From CALCCV01 sp964388665 (lineage in GTDB: Bacteria; Bdellovibrionota; Bdellovibrionia; Bdellovibrionales; Bdellovibrionaceae), in assembly GCA_964388665.1 (NCBI GenBank), contig CAYMBJ010000070.1, positions 1 to 19,939 on the forward strand: a stretch of DNA of 19,939 nucleotides, in the 5' to 3' direction. The position numbers and the translations under genes are program-made. This document shows, in pieces, positions 5,673-14,153 of this stretch. Within the stretch, counting starts at the first letter, position 1; each line of letters begins with the position of its first letter. Below the pieces are notes generated by a model. It did no database searches and had not been told where the DNA came from. It worked only from the letters and a program-made list of their open reading frames with translations.

Positions 5673-6758
5673 CTATTGTAAAAAACTTTCAACAAACAGC
5701 CACGTTGATTCCCGCTGTGCATCGACGTAGCTGGGGATCTTGTCTGGAGAGGGAGCCTTAGAAGTTCCCACTTCGATTGCAATTGCACGAGTTTGGCGCT
5801 TCCAATAATAGTAATCTGCACTTGAACCCTTGGCCACATAAATGGTCGTGGCAATTGGACCATATGTATATGAATTTGTGGAAGCCACCTTTGCCGCTAA
5901 ATCGTCAAACTTTTGGACGTCAGGTGCTGTTACTGAATCTTTTGTATACCCCCAGGGATACATGACCAGCTCTCCGTAAGCATGGATGTCAATGCTTCCT
6001 GCAAATCCCACAGATTCAAAAAACTCGATGAGAGGAGCAATACATGAAGACGCTTTAGAGTTCGTTGGTCCACCTGGAAATGGATAACTTCGATTGGGAT
6101 CGACGCCATTGTCATAGCGACTTCTTCTGATAAAGCCATCAGGGTTAACGACGGGAATGAAATAAATTTCAGTGCCATTGATCATGCGCTCAAAGCGAGG
6201 GTTACTCCCATAGCCATTCACCATCTCGTCAAGAAGCTCTAGCAAAACTTCTGTGGTGATGATCTCATCACCATGAGTCGCTGCGGTAAGCATCAATGCC
6301 GGCTCCGACTCCGTGCTGTCTTCAACATTGTCAGAAATCTTAAGCGCCACCAGGGGGTTGCCGCTCTTAGATTGGCCATACTGAATCACTTTGGCAATAC
6401 CGGGATTCTGCTTCGCAATTTGATACAATTTCTCTATAACTTGCGAGTAGTTTCGGTAAGGCAAAAGGCTCCATCGATGCAAATCGGCGGAAATGTCTTT
6501 TTGTAACAACTCCGCCACCGGGGCCAGCTGCAGAAACTCCAAACTCTGCGCTGTTGGCACAATGATCTGGTAGACTCCGGGCGCTCGATCCGGTTTGGTG
6601 ATCTCAAACCTTTCAGAAATCTTTAACATCACCGATTCGCTAAGCCCGGCAACCCGATAACTTGAGAGCTGTTGATTCGTGTCGCCAAGTTGAGCCCAGG
6701 CGAACGGCCCAGCTCCAATGGTTATAAAAGTCACCATAAAAATTGAAAATCGCTTCAT
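5673..6758 (-). CDS. secreted M14 family zinc carboxypeptidase
   Basis: A 361-residue exported metallopeptidase that removes C-terminal residues from peptides. The signal peptide starts MKRFSIF and ends at AWA-Q (about residue 22). About 70 residues of propeptide-like sequence precede the catalytic domain. M14 hallmarks are all present: HGDE with zinc ligands H162 and E165; NPDGF; DPNR with substrate-binding N222 and R223; the third ligand H259 in DIHAYGE; Tyr in SADYYYW (about 316-318); and the catalytic Glu E329 in AIAIEVGTSK. Length fits carboxypeptidase T/A-like enzymes. The ATG at 6758 begins the signal peptide; an extension of 64 codons upstream overlaps the FHA gene and is not signal-like. 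Substrate is unknown: protein peptides or peptidoglycan stems are both possible. Confidence 0.93.
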   Translation of the reverse strand: MKRFSIFMVTFITIGAGPFAWAQLGDTNQQLSSYRVAGLSESVMLKISERFEITKPDRAPGVYQIIVPTAQSLEFLQLAPVAELLQKDISADLHRWSLLPYRNYSQVIEKLYQIAKQNPGIAKVIQYGQSKSGNPLVALKISDNVEDSTESEPALMLTAATHGDEIITTEVLLELLDEMVNGYGSNPRFERMINGTEIYFIPVVNPDGFIRRSRYDNGVDPNRSYPFPGGPTNSKASSCIAPLIEFFESVGFAGSIDIHAYGELVMYPWGYTKDSVTAPDVQKFDDLAAKVASTNSYTYGPIATTIYVAKGSSADYYYWKRQTRAIAIEVGTSKAPSPDKIPSYVDAQRESTWLFVESFLQ

Positions 6759-6791
6759 CGCTCTTTGCACAGCACCCCCCAATATCTGAGG

Positions 6792-6821
6792 AGAATAGCA
6801 GCAGCTCCCAATCTTTAGCAA
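6792..6821 (-). promoter_or_regulatory. weak promoter candidate for the M14 carboxypeptidase gene
   Basis: In the 97-base gap after the FHA gene, the minus strand has TTGCTA (6816-6821), 18 bases, then TATTCT (6792-6797), each matching consensus at four of six positions, about 33 bases before the ATG. The gap has no clear terminator, so readthrough from the motor operon is an alternative. Confidence 0.3.
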
Positions 6822-6855
6822 GGACTGAACTAGTGCATTGTCAGGAAATTTTTTT

Positions 6856-9800
6856 CTATTTGCGGCTGGCTGGTCGACGTAGCAAAAATTCATTGTAATA
6901 GAAATCACGGGAGAATTTGGTAAACGCATCAAAATTTTGTTCCCCACCAATGATCTTCTTCATTTCTGCCACAGTCTCATTTTCAAGGCCACGCATCTTT
7001 TCGACACTGGCAGCTACCGACTCCGGATGAATTGAATCGGCTTGTTCCTTCAGGCGCGTCACCAAAGCGGCCTCGAGCGAGAATATCTTGATCGAGCGAT
7101 CCTCAGGTATCCGCAATTTGGTGAGAAGATAATCTTGGAGCTTTCGAATCCAAATGTTTTGATACTCTTCTTCCAATTTAAGAGCGGCAAAGCCGTCCGT
7201 ATACAATATGGCATCCGTGTAAGAGTCGCGCCATTGTGAGTCCTTTTCTGGCTGGTAACGTCGTGATCTTTCGGCCTGCATTCCCTTCGTGTACTCGCTC
7301 AGAGCTTTTTCACTCTGGCCACGGAAGCTTGACAAGATCCACTCGCGACTTGCCGGCAGCGCAAGCATTGCGGCTAGCGAAGCAGCGAGAGCTCCCCCCG
7401 CATACTTCAGTTGCTTAGAGTATTTCTTGGCGGTCTGACGCAATTTCTGATGGTCCTCTCCTACCGACTCGAAGAGATTTTTGAACAATTCTTCTTGAAT
7501 CAGCTCGGTCAATTCTTTTTCAAACAGTGTGCGCGTGACCGCCTTTATTTCAGCTTCATCATTTAAGTGGCTAACTGCCATCGAAAGGCGACCAGATACA
7601 GCTGCAGATATCCCCCGCGAAATTTTTTCGCGGTGATCCCTAATTTGCCGCTCTCCCTCTGTGATGATATCCTGAATCCGCGTAAGCTCAGCTTCACGAC
7701 TCTGAGCCAAAACGACCTCTTGCTCTGATTTCATATTTTCCATCTGCTGGCGCAGGCTTTCACGAAGTTCAGTGGCCTCTTGCTCAATTGACCTCTTCTT
7801 TTCGGCCAAAAGTCTTTGAATTCCCTCAAGCTCGAGCCGAGCCTGCTTGCTTTCGGAGGATAGTGTCGAGATCTCTAAAATCTGCTTTTCACGATCTGAA
7901 CTTCCCTGTTCAAAGTCGGCGCGCACTTTTGCCAAACGCGATTCCACCTCGGCCGCTTCTGCTCGATCTCGGCTAACCTGCTTGCAAAGATCATCAATCT
8001 CCATATTGAGATTGAGTGATCCCTTGTGCAGCTCCTGAAACTCCAGACGCAACCGCAAGCAATCGGCCTCGGCCAATGTTTTTTCAGAGCTGAGGGTCTT
8101 CACCTGCGTACTCAGTTCAAACTGAGCCGACTTCAACTGCTCGATCTCAAGTTTCAACTCCTGACGATTTTTCTCTAGGTTGCCCATAACAAAAGATCGC
8201 TCTTCTTGCATTTCGGCGGCATGGGCCTCACGCTGCCGGCTTGCCTCGAGGCTCGCTTGAGTCTCAAGCGCAAGGGCACTTTTTTCTGCGTCCAACAGCA
8301 TGCTGCGGACCTTATCAGTTGCCTCAGCGACACTCTGCTGCGCCTGTCCACGTGCTGCTTCAAGAATACCCGCCTTTTCGGTTTCAATGCGCGCCCTCTG
8401 TTCACGAAGATAATTTTCCAACTTTACTGTTTCAGATCTCTGCCAATCCTTTGTCTTTTTTACCAAATCTTGACTCTCAACCTCAGCATCCTTCAGCCAT
8501 TTTTGAGATTTTTCTTGCGCCTTCTCTACAATGCTCTCGGCCTTTTGTTTGGCACCGGCAATGACTTCGTCCGCGTCAATCTCCGCTTTCTTGACCTGAT
8601 TCTCTAGCTCCTGAACCAAGCGAGCCATATCTCGCTTTTCTTTTTCTAAATGAGAAAGTGCATTTTGCTTTTTTGCCTCGGTTTCGGCCTCAACTGTTGC
8701 ACGCAAAGATTCCATTTCCTGGCGAGTCTGCAAGATCAAAAGCTCCTTTTCTCGCGAGGCGGCTCTATGACCCGACTCCATGATTTCAGTGACCTCAGAC
8801 TGCGCCCGCTTGACAATCTCTGCCGCCTCATTTTCTGCATCCTTTATTGCCTCCGTACCAGTGGTCTTGGCTTGAGCAAGCAACTGTTTGCCCTGCTCTC
8901 TGGCGCCATTGATAAGCTCCTGCGCTTCCAACTCTATCTTGCGGCGATTGTCATAGGCAAAGCTCAGTGCCTCTGACTCTATCACTCTTGCCGCCTTTTT
9001 GGCTTCAAAGAGAACTCGATCGAATTCCGTCTTGGCTTCCGCTTTGGCTTTATCAACGATCGTATCTCTCTCACGTTCAGCTTCTTTAAGTTTCTTTTGA
9101 ACAACAGTGTCTACCTCTGCCAATCGTTTTGACACCTCGATGGCGACGGCCTCTTCACGCTGAGTCGCAGCGCTGAGCTTTTCGGCTGCATCTTTGCGCG
9201 TGCTCTTGGCATACTCATCGGATTCTCGCACCAGATGAGCATTGTACTCTTCCGCTCTCCGCAGCTCCTCTTTTGCTTTGATGAACATTTCCTCTGCGTC
9301 TTTAGAAAAGACTTTGGCTTTTTCTCGCGCATCTGTTTTTGCAATTTCATACTGAGCATGAGCCTCTTCAAGAATTTTCTTTCGCTCAGCTTCGGTGTCA
9401 GCCAAACGTTTGGCACGGATGTCTGCTAAATTCTCTTGGGCCTCGAGTTTGGCTTGGGCGATAAAGGCCATTTCCTTTTCTCGAAGTGCAGTTAATTCGA
9501 TCGCGAGATTAGAAAGCTCCGTTGCTTTTTCGGTTTCCCAATTTTCCTTTTCCAATTCAATGATGGCATCACTTCGCTCTTTGGCGCGTTTCATTTCGCT
9601 GGCCGCCACTGACATCTGCGCCTCAAGGCGATCGGCCGCCGCCTGCTCAGCCTTTTGGTAGTCCGCCTCTGCCTGCGCCCTTATGTTGGCGATTTCACTT
9701 TCGACACTGCCAATCGTTTCCTCTCGCCAAGCCAAAATTTTATTCTGCTCATTGCGGATCTCTTCTTGCGCATCCGCCACTAGCTTATCTGCCTCAACCC

Positions 9801-10392
9801 GGGACGCCTCAACAACCTGCCGCGCCTTTTCTGTAGCGTCATTAAACAGTGTTTTTGCCTTGGTGTGGGAGTCCGCCAACAATCTCTGTGAATCCTTGCG
9901 AGCATCTTCGATGACTTTTTGCTTTTCAGGTTCTACTGCAGCCAAGACTCGGTCGCGTTCAGATTTGGCCAAATCAATAATTCGCGAAGCCTCCGCCTTG
10001 GCTCCGTCAATGATTTTATCTGCCTCCACCTGCTCGGTTGGAGAAAAGAATCCGCCCTTTTTCTGCAAGGCCAATTCCACCAACTCCATTGTGACTTGGA
10101 CGCGATTGCGACCAACAAGAAGTTGATCCGTGATTTGGTACTGCACCCACTCTTCTGGCTCTAGCCGATTGTCATTGATGAAAGTTCCATTTGATGAACC
10201 TAAATCTGAGAGCCAAATCTGGTCGTCTTCAATTTTGACTTCGATGTGCTGGCGGCTGACGCCAGCATCATTGATAGCAACTTCAACTTCTGGCGATCGA
10301 CCAATGCGTATAGCACTGCCATCCAGGACACGTGCAAATGAACCCTGCTCTGCGGAGACTTTGACTAAGCATACTTTCCGATAATTTGACAT
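6856..10392 (-). CDS. FHA-domain protein with giant hendecad coiled-coil rod and C-terminal membrane anchor
   Basis: A 1178-residue protein. Residues about 5-103 form a forkhead-associated domain, a phospho-threonine binding module, with its key residues: G31-R32, S46-R47-x-H49 and SSNGTF with N68. Residues about 120-960 are continuous charged, Ala-rich helix. Large parts follow an 11-residue (hendecad) pattern such as EADKIIDGAKA, in register over 123-210, 489-543 and 606-649; later parts look more like heptads. A hydrophobic stretch at 997-1016 (YAGGALAASLAAMLALPA) is the only membrane-segment candidate, followed by a 160-residue domain with no recognised fold. The likely topology is cytoplasmic FHA and rod, then anchor, then a periplasmic C-terminus. 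The start has GAGG overlapping the stop of the channel gene, five bases away, so it is translationally coupled to the motor pair. I infer it links phospho-signals to the motor. Confidence 0.85.
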   Translation of the reverse strand: MSNYRKVCLVKVSAEQGSFARVLDGSAIRIGRSPEVEVAINDAGVSRQHIEVKIEDDQIWLSDLGSSNGTFINDNRLEPEEWVQYQITDQLLVGRNRVQVTMELVELALQKKGGFFSPTEQVEADKIIDGAKAEASRIIDLAKSERDRVLAAVEPEKQKVIEDARKDSQRLLADSHTKAKTLFNDATEKARQVVEASRVEADKLVADAQEEIRNEQNKILAWREETIGSVESEIANIRAQAEADYQKAEQAAADRLEAQMSVAASEMKRAKERSDAIIELEKENWETEKATELSNLAIELTALREKEMAFIAQAKLEAQENLADIRAKRLADTEAERKKILEEAHAQYEIAKTDAREKAKVFSKDAEEMFIKAKEELRRAEEYNAHLVRESDEYAKSTRKDAAEKLSAATQREEAVAIEVSKRLAEVDTVVQKKLKEAERERDTIVDKAKAEAKTEFDRVLFEAKKAARVIESEALSFAYDNRRKIELEAQELINGAREQGKQLLAQAKTTGTEAIKDAENEAAEIVKRAQSEVTEIMESGHRAASREKELLILQTRQEMESLRATVEAETEAKKQNALSHLEKEKRDMARLVQELENQVKKAEIDADEVIAGAKQKAESIVEKAQEKSQKWLKDAEVESQDLVKKTKDWQRSETVKLENYLREQRARIETEKAGILEAARGQAQQSVAEATDKVRSMLLDAEKSALALETQASLEASRQREAHAAEMQEERSFVMGNLEKNRQELKLEIEQLKSAQFELSTQVKTLSSEKTLAEADCLRLRLEFQELHKGSLNLNMEIDDLCKQVSRDRAEAAEVESRLAKVRADFEQGSSDREKQILEISTLSSESKQARLELEGIQRLLAEKKRSIEQEATELRESLRQQMENMKSEQEVVLAQSREAELTRIQDIITEGERQIRDHREKISRGISAAVSGRLSMAVSHLNDEAEIKAVTRTLFEKELTELIQEELFKNLFESVGEDHQKLRQTAKKYSKQLKYAGGALAASLAAMLALPASREWILSSFRGQSEKALSEYTKGMQAERSRRYQPEKDSQWRDSYTDAILYTDGFAALKLEEEYQNIWIRKLQDYLLTKLRIPEDRSIKIFSLEAALVTRLKEQADSIHPESVAASVEKMRGLENETVAEMKKIIGGEQNFDAFTKFSRDFYYNEFLLRRPASRK

Positions 10393-10397
10393 TTACC

Positions 10398-11351
10398 TCA
10401 TGAAGCCTTCGTTTTTCGAACTTCATCCAAATCTCTTTTTCGTCCCGTTTTACTGAGCTCTGCTTGCAGCGATTCGGCAGCCAGAACTTCACTCGGATCC
10501 CGATTTTCATCAAATTTGTCTTCGCCCAACGGAAAATCATTGTTGTTGCTTCGATACCACAACAGATCGAGAGAGTTCTCAAAACGATCGACCATAGAGA
10601 CAAAGAGCTTTTCAGGTGAAGTCAGAGTATTGAACACCGTCATCAGGACCGAAAATAGAATCCCCATAATGGAGCTATTCATTGCAAACGAAACCTCAAA
10701 CAGGAAGCCGTCCATTACTTGCTTTGATCTCTCAACATCGTCCAAAGACATACCACCCAATTTGGGCAAGCCATTGACGATACCTAAAAAGGTTCCAAAA
10801 ATTCCACCAATGACAAAAAGGCCAGGCAAAATATTAACAAAGTCATTCAATGTTCCTATGGGCACCAAACCAAACACCTTATTGAAGCAGGGATTCTGCT
10901 GAAAGGTGTTTTTGGTGATGTTTATCAATTTGGGATTGTTATCGTGCCAACGAAGGAACTTCAGCTGTTTCAAAATATCGCGTACAAGCCAAGCACATCC
11001 CGGCTTAATCAGAAATATACGGTCACCCGTGGTGAGTATCTTGTCATTTCTTCGCCGCTTCATTCTTTCGCGAATTTCAAAAACTTCGTAATAGGTCTTT
11101 TCCAGTAATTTTTTTGTCATTAAATAGAATGAAGTATTGGTTTTTTCGCCTGGCACTTCTTTCTCGATAAAGCGATTCACCCGTTTTTCAAACTCACGCG
11201 CAAACCACTCGTGTCGTCCAACAGTAAAATAAATCAGCCATCTTGCGGCGATACCAAAAACGAAGGTCAATGCCATCAATGGCAGCAAAATTTGCACTGC
11301 CATCGTGAGCATATCGCTACTCATCATGTTTTTCATTACTTCTGATGTCAC
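10398..11351 (-). CDS. MotA/TolQ/ExbB-type ion channel subunit
   Basis: A 317-residue inner-membrane protein of the proton- or sodium-channel family that forms stators with MotB/TolR-type partners. Three membrane helices are seen: about 17-42, 172-195 (ILPGLFVIGGIFGTFLGIV) and 216-241 (FLFEVSFAMNSSIMGILFSV). A 130-residue cytoplasmic segment lies between helices 1 and 2, and a 75-residue charged tail ends the protein. The PGLF...GTFLG motif is typical of this superfamily. The start is GTG at 11351: AAGGGGAG sits just upstream, inside the end of the partner gene, and GTG overlaps the partner's TGA as GTGA. It has more soluble sequence between helices 1 and 2 than TolQ or ExbB. Pairing with the gene upstream is nearly certain; the machine it drives is unknown. 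Confidence 0.9.
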   Translation of the reverse strand: MTSEVMKNMMSSDMLTMAVQILLPLMALTFVFGIAARWLIYFTVGRHEWFAREFEKRVNRFIEKEVPGEKTNTSFYLMTKKLLEKTYYEVFEIRERMKRRRNDKILTTGDRIFLIKPGCAWLVRDILKQLKFLRWHDNNPKLINITKNTFQQNPCFNKVFGLVPIGTLNDFVNILPGLFVIGGIFGTFLGIVNGLPKLGGMSLDDVERSKQVMDGFLFEVSFAMNSSIMGILFSVLMTVFNTLTSPEKLFVSMVDRFENSLDLLWYRSNNNDFPLGEDKFDENRDPSEVLAAESLQAELSKTGRKRDLDEVRKTKAS

Positions 11352-13030
11352 GGCTCTCCCCTTCTATTCTTATTAACAGAGAATTTGATCAGTACCTTTT
11401 GTGACTTTTTGCAGTCGACCTTTTTGCAGAAGGATGCTGCATCAAGGCTTGCCAAATCACGACTGAGTTTTTGTTCTTCAAAGAAACTCTTTCCAGAGAC
11501 CTTTGACATTGAACGCATTTTTGTTTGATTCGAAAACTCCATCTCGTCAGGATTGAAGACCGATTGAAATATCGATCGCGCACGGCGGTAGCTCAGATCC
11601 AGATTGTACTCCGCCGCCTTGCGATCCTCAGGCGACAAACTCCGGGGATCAATCACGCGATTCTTATAAGTCGGAGAGGCAAATCCCACGATTTCGATTC
11701 CGGATATTTTTTTGGCCAACTCCTTGTTACCAAACAAGGATTTGGCATATGCCGGCATGGCATTTTTAAGAATCTTCACCATCTGCGGCTTGAGATCTGC
11801 GCGATTGGTCTCGAAATAGTGATCGCCGAAATCCAAAGTGACGTCACCCGACTCCATATCGATATCTGCTTTTACGCCGGCTTTCTCAAAGGCTTTCTTA
11901 ATGTCTTTAGCAATCTTTTGTCTCGCTTCCAGCTCACCTTTGGCATCGGCGAGTGCTTTTTGCGTGCCCAGCAAATTGTCACGAAGCGTGCCCATTTGAT
12001 CTTCTAACTTTTTCTGTTGAGCGGCCGCTCGAGCACGAAACTCTGCCTCTTTACCCGCTCTTTCGGCTGCTGAAAGTTGTTCTTTTTTAAGATCATTGGC
12101 AAACTTTGCCTTGTCTTTTTCGCGTTGAGCATCAAAGGCGGCCTGCAATTGCGCTGCCTTCGCGGCAAACTCAGCTTCTTTTTCCGAAAGCTGCTTCGAA
12201 AGCTTTTGTGCTTTTCCTTCAGCTTCGCCAAGAGCACTCTTGGTTGAGGACAGTGCGGATTGAGTGGTGTCGAGCTCTTCATTGATCTTGTCAATTTGCT
12301 CTTGGTAGGAGTCATTCATTGCAGCCAGAGCGTTGACCTTTTGCTGATTCTGCTGGCGTAACTTTTCGACCTCTTGCTCAAACTTAGCTTTGCTCATCTG
12401 CTGCTGGCCATAGGCCTTTTGCAGCTCTTTGACTTTTGAATCGAGTGCGGCATTGAGACTACTGATGCGACTCTCACCCTGCTGAATTTGCTTGCGCTTC
12501 TCGTCGACAGCAACCTTTAAATCAGTGATCTCTTCGCCTTGATTTTTAATTTCCACATCTTGGTCGCCAATGATGGAGTCACGTTTGGTGATTTTGGTTT
12601 TGGCCACTAGGTTACTGTTTATGACATTGCGAATGAGCTGCTGATACTTGTTGAGTGCCTGAGCTTTTTTGCCATTTTCTTTGGCCGCAGCTTCCAGTTC
12701 CTGCTTTTCTTTCTTTGCTTCGTCTTGCAACAGATCGAGCTTGCTCATTAGGTCTTCATACATTTTTTGATCGTCTTGGGTGGCCTCTTCTGCCAGATAC
12801 TGCGATTTAATACTCTCGTAGGCTTTGAGTTGATTTGCCAGATCATCGTTTTTTATCGCGATACGATCCATTTGTAATTTTTGCTGAAAGGCCGTCGCGC
12901 CCGTTCTTAAGCTCGCAATCACATACAACAGTAGGAATACAAATGCGAGCCCCATAAACAGATCCGAATAGGACGTCCACACATTCCCGGCGGAATCACT
13001 CTCATTGATTTTTTTATATTGAAATCCCAT
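11348..13030 (-). CDS. MotB/OmpA-type stator subunit with long coiled-coil
   Basis: A 560-residue protein. An N-terminal cytoplasmic segment is followed by one membrane helix (about 23-41) containing WTSYSDLFMGLAFVFLL; D23 aligns with the ion-carrying Asp of MotB. About 340 residues (47-385) of charged helical coiled coil follow, then an OmpA-like peptidoglycan-binding domain (about 390-545) with DVTLDFGDHYF, IVGFAS (449-452) and NLDLSYRRA (476-484). The usual GHTD is GFAS here, so the conserved acidic residue contacting diaminopimelate is replaced, and a loop of over 20 residues separates the two motifs. The start is uncertain: ATG at 13030 (chosen) or ATG at 13063, neither with a good ribosome binding site. 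It is first in the three-gene unit, 87 bases after gpmA with no clear terminator between. Confidence 0.88.
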   Translation of the reverse strand: MGFQYKKINESDSAGNVWTSYSDLFMGLAFVFLLLYVIASLRTGATAFQQKLQMDRIAIKNDDLANQLKAYESIKSQYLAEEATQDDQKMYEDLMSKLDLLQDEAKKEKQELEAAAKENGKKAQALNKYQQLIRNVINSNLVAKTKITKRDSIIGDQDVEIKNQGEEITDLKVAVDEKRKQIQQGESRISSLNAALDSKVKELQKAYGQQQMSKAKFEQEVEKLRQQNQQKVNALAAMNDSYQEQIDKINEELDTTQSALSSTKSALGEAEGKAQKLSKQLSEKEAEFAAKAAQLQAAFDAQREKDKAKFANDLKKEQLSAAERAGKEAEFRARAAAQQKKLEDQMGTLRDNLLGTQKALADAKGELEARQKIAKDIKKAFEKAGVKADIDMESGDVTLDFGDHYFETNRADLKPQMVKILKNAMPAYAKSLFGNKELAKKISGIEIVGFASPTYKNRVIDPRSLSPEDRKAAEYNLDLSYRRARSIFQSVFNPDEMEFSNQTKMRSMSKVSGKSFFEEQKLSRDLASLDAASFCKKVDCKKSQKVLIKFSVNKNRRGEP

Positions 13031-13117
13031 AAGATCTTTATCGGTATTGATAAAAATAATCATCGGGACCGAGGTCTGGAATCCAGGCTAGAAATATCTC
13101 AACGCATAGAAGAGGTC

Positions 13118-13939
13118 TCAGGACCTTGGTTTTGCTTTGCCCTGTGCCTCAACCTTGGCCACCGCAGCTTTTAGCTTTTCAGGATCACCCAAATATCTCT
13201 TTTCAATGAATTTCAATTTTTCCGAACCCGGATGCGCGGGCTTTGCAACTGTTGCCTCTTTTTTGCCGGCAAAGCGCAAACTCGCAGGATCAAATTTGTA
13301 CAAGAGCGGAATTCCCGTGGGAATGTTCACGGCCAGGACCTCCTCGGGTGTCAAATTTTCTATGGTCATCAGCATAGCCCGAAGGCTGTTTCCGTGAGCT
13401 ACCACCAAAATCGTCTGCCCCTGAAAAAGTCGCGGCAAAATTTGCGCCTCCCAGGTGGGGCGAACCCGGTGAACTGTGTCCTTTAGACTTTCGCCCACAG
13501 GCAAAAGCTCCCTCGGTACATCCCGGTATTTGATGTCAAAGCGAGGATGATCTGGATTTTCGAGATTCATACTGGGTGGCGGCACATCGTAGCTGCGACG
13601 CCAAATTTTGACCTGCTCTTCGCCATGCTTGGCCGCAGTTTCTGCCTTGTTCAGTCCAGTCAAGTCGCCATAGTGCCTTTCGTTTAAGCGCCAATCTCGA
13701 GTGACCGGGGACCAATGAATATCTGCCACATGCGAGAGAATGTTGAGAGTGCGCACCGCACGAGCAAGGACGCTGGTGTAAACATGATCAAAGATCAAAT
13801 TCTCACTCTTGATAGCCATGCCCGCTTCTTCAGCTTCCTTGATACCCAAGGCCGTAAGATCTACATCTTTCCAGCCTGTAAAACGGTTTTCCAAATTCCA
13901 AAGGCTCTCGCCATGACGAACCAAAACCAAAGTCGACAT
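13118..13939 (-). CDS. gpmA: 2,3-bisphosphoglycerate-dependent phosphoglycerate mutase
   Basis: A 273-residue glycolytic enzyme interconverting 3- and 2-phosphoglycerate through a phospho-His. Seen: LVRHGESLWN with the phosphorylated H9; R60 in LARAVRT; RLNERHYGDLTGLNK with E87; WRRSYDVPPP (R114, R115); and VVAHGNSLRA with the second catalytic His H182. All are hallmarks of the cofactor-dependent family. It is about 20 residues longer than E. coli GpmA, from a Lys/Ala-rich stretch around 225-242 and a basic C-terminal tail. The start has a strong AGGAGG at 13947-13952, seven bases before the ATG. It is divergent from sucA and may share its control region. Confidence 0.96.
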   Translation of the reverse strand: MSTLVLVRHGESLWNLENRFTGWKDVDLTALGIKEAEEAGMAIKSENLIFDHVYTSVLARAVRTLNILSHVADIHWSPVTRDWRLNERHYGDLTGLNKAETAAKHGEEQVKIWRRSYDVPPPSMNLENPDHPRFDIKYRDVPRELLPVGESLKDTVHRVRPTWEAQILPRLFQGQTILVVAHGNSLRAMLMTIENLTPEEVLAVNIPTGIPLLYKFDPASLRFAGKKEATVAKPAHPGSEKLKFIEKRYLGDPEKLKAAVAKVEAQGKAKPRS

Positions 13940-13969
13940 TCTTCACCCTCCTGTAGAATACCAATTTCA

Positions 13970-13984
13970 GGTCAAATTTAGACC
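13970..13984. repeat. GGTC/GACC dyad in the gpmA leader
   Basis: GGTCAAATTTAGACC has exact 4-bp inverted arms around an AT-only centre. It is 31-45 bases upstream of the gpmA ATG. Read on the minus strand (GGTCTAAATTTGACC) it resembles the elements at 14130-14147 and 17014-17031, and it may be one copy of a shared operator. Confidence 0.4.
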
Positions 13985-14129
13985 AAGGCGGCAAGGCTGG
14001 AGGCACTGGGGCCCGCTCTTGGCACGTCGCAGGCAACTGTGGTTGCAGCTAACAAAGGCCTAAACTTGAATCGAGACTGGTATAAACTGCCTCCACAATC
14101 TCTCAATCAAAACCAGAGTCAAGACCCGA

Positions 14130-14147
14130 GGTTCTAATATTTGACCC
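14130..14147. repeat. GGTT...GACC dyad-like element upstream of sucA
   Basis: GGTTCTAATATTTGACCC matches the sucA-sucB intercistronic element at 14 of 18 positions and the hsp20 leader element at 14 of 18. It lies 93 bases upstream of the sucA ATG. Its dyad symmetry is imperfect. Confidence 0.4.
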
Positions 14148-14153
14148 GACTCT

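Noticed and set aside
9683..10126. 147-codon open frame opposite the FHA gene (and several others at 8206-9661)
   Set aside because: Antisense shadows of a long Ala/Glu/Lys-rich coiled coil; they yield Ser/Leu/Phe-rich low-complexity products with no start signals.
6856..13063. A Zorya-type phage defence system
   Set aside because: The ZorA/ZorB-like chassis is present in kind, but there is no helicase, nuclease or ZorC-like gene, and the neighbours are housekeeping genes (gpmA, suc operon). No mobile-element signs are seen.
13031..13117. Terminator between gpmA and the MotB-like gene
   Set aside because: Only a 4-bp CTGG/CCAG stem is visible with no T tract; cotranscription with gpmA remains open.
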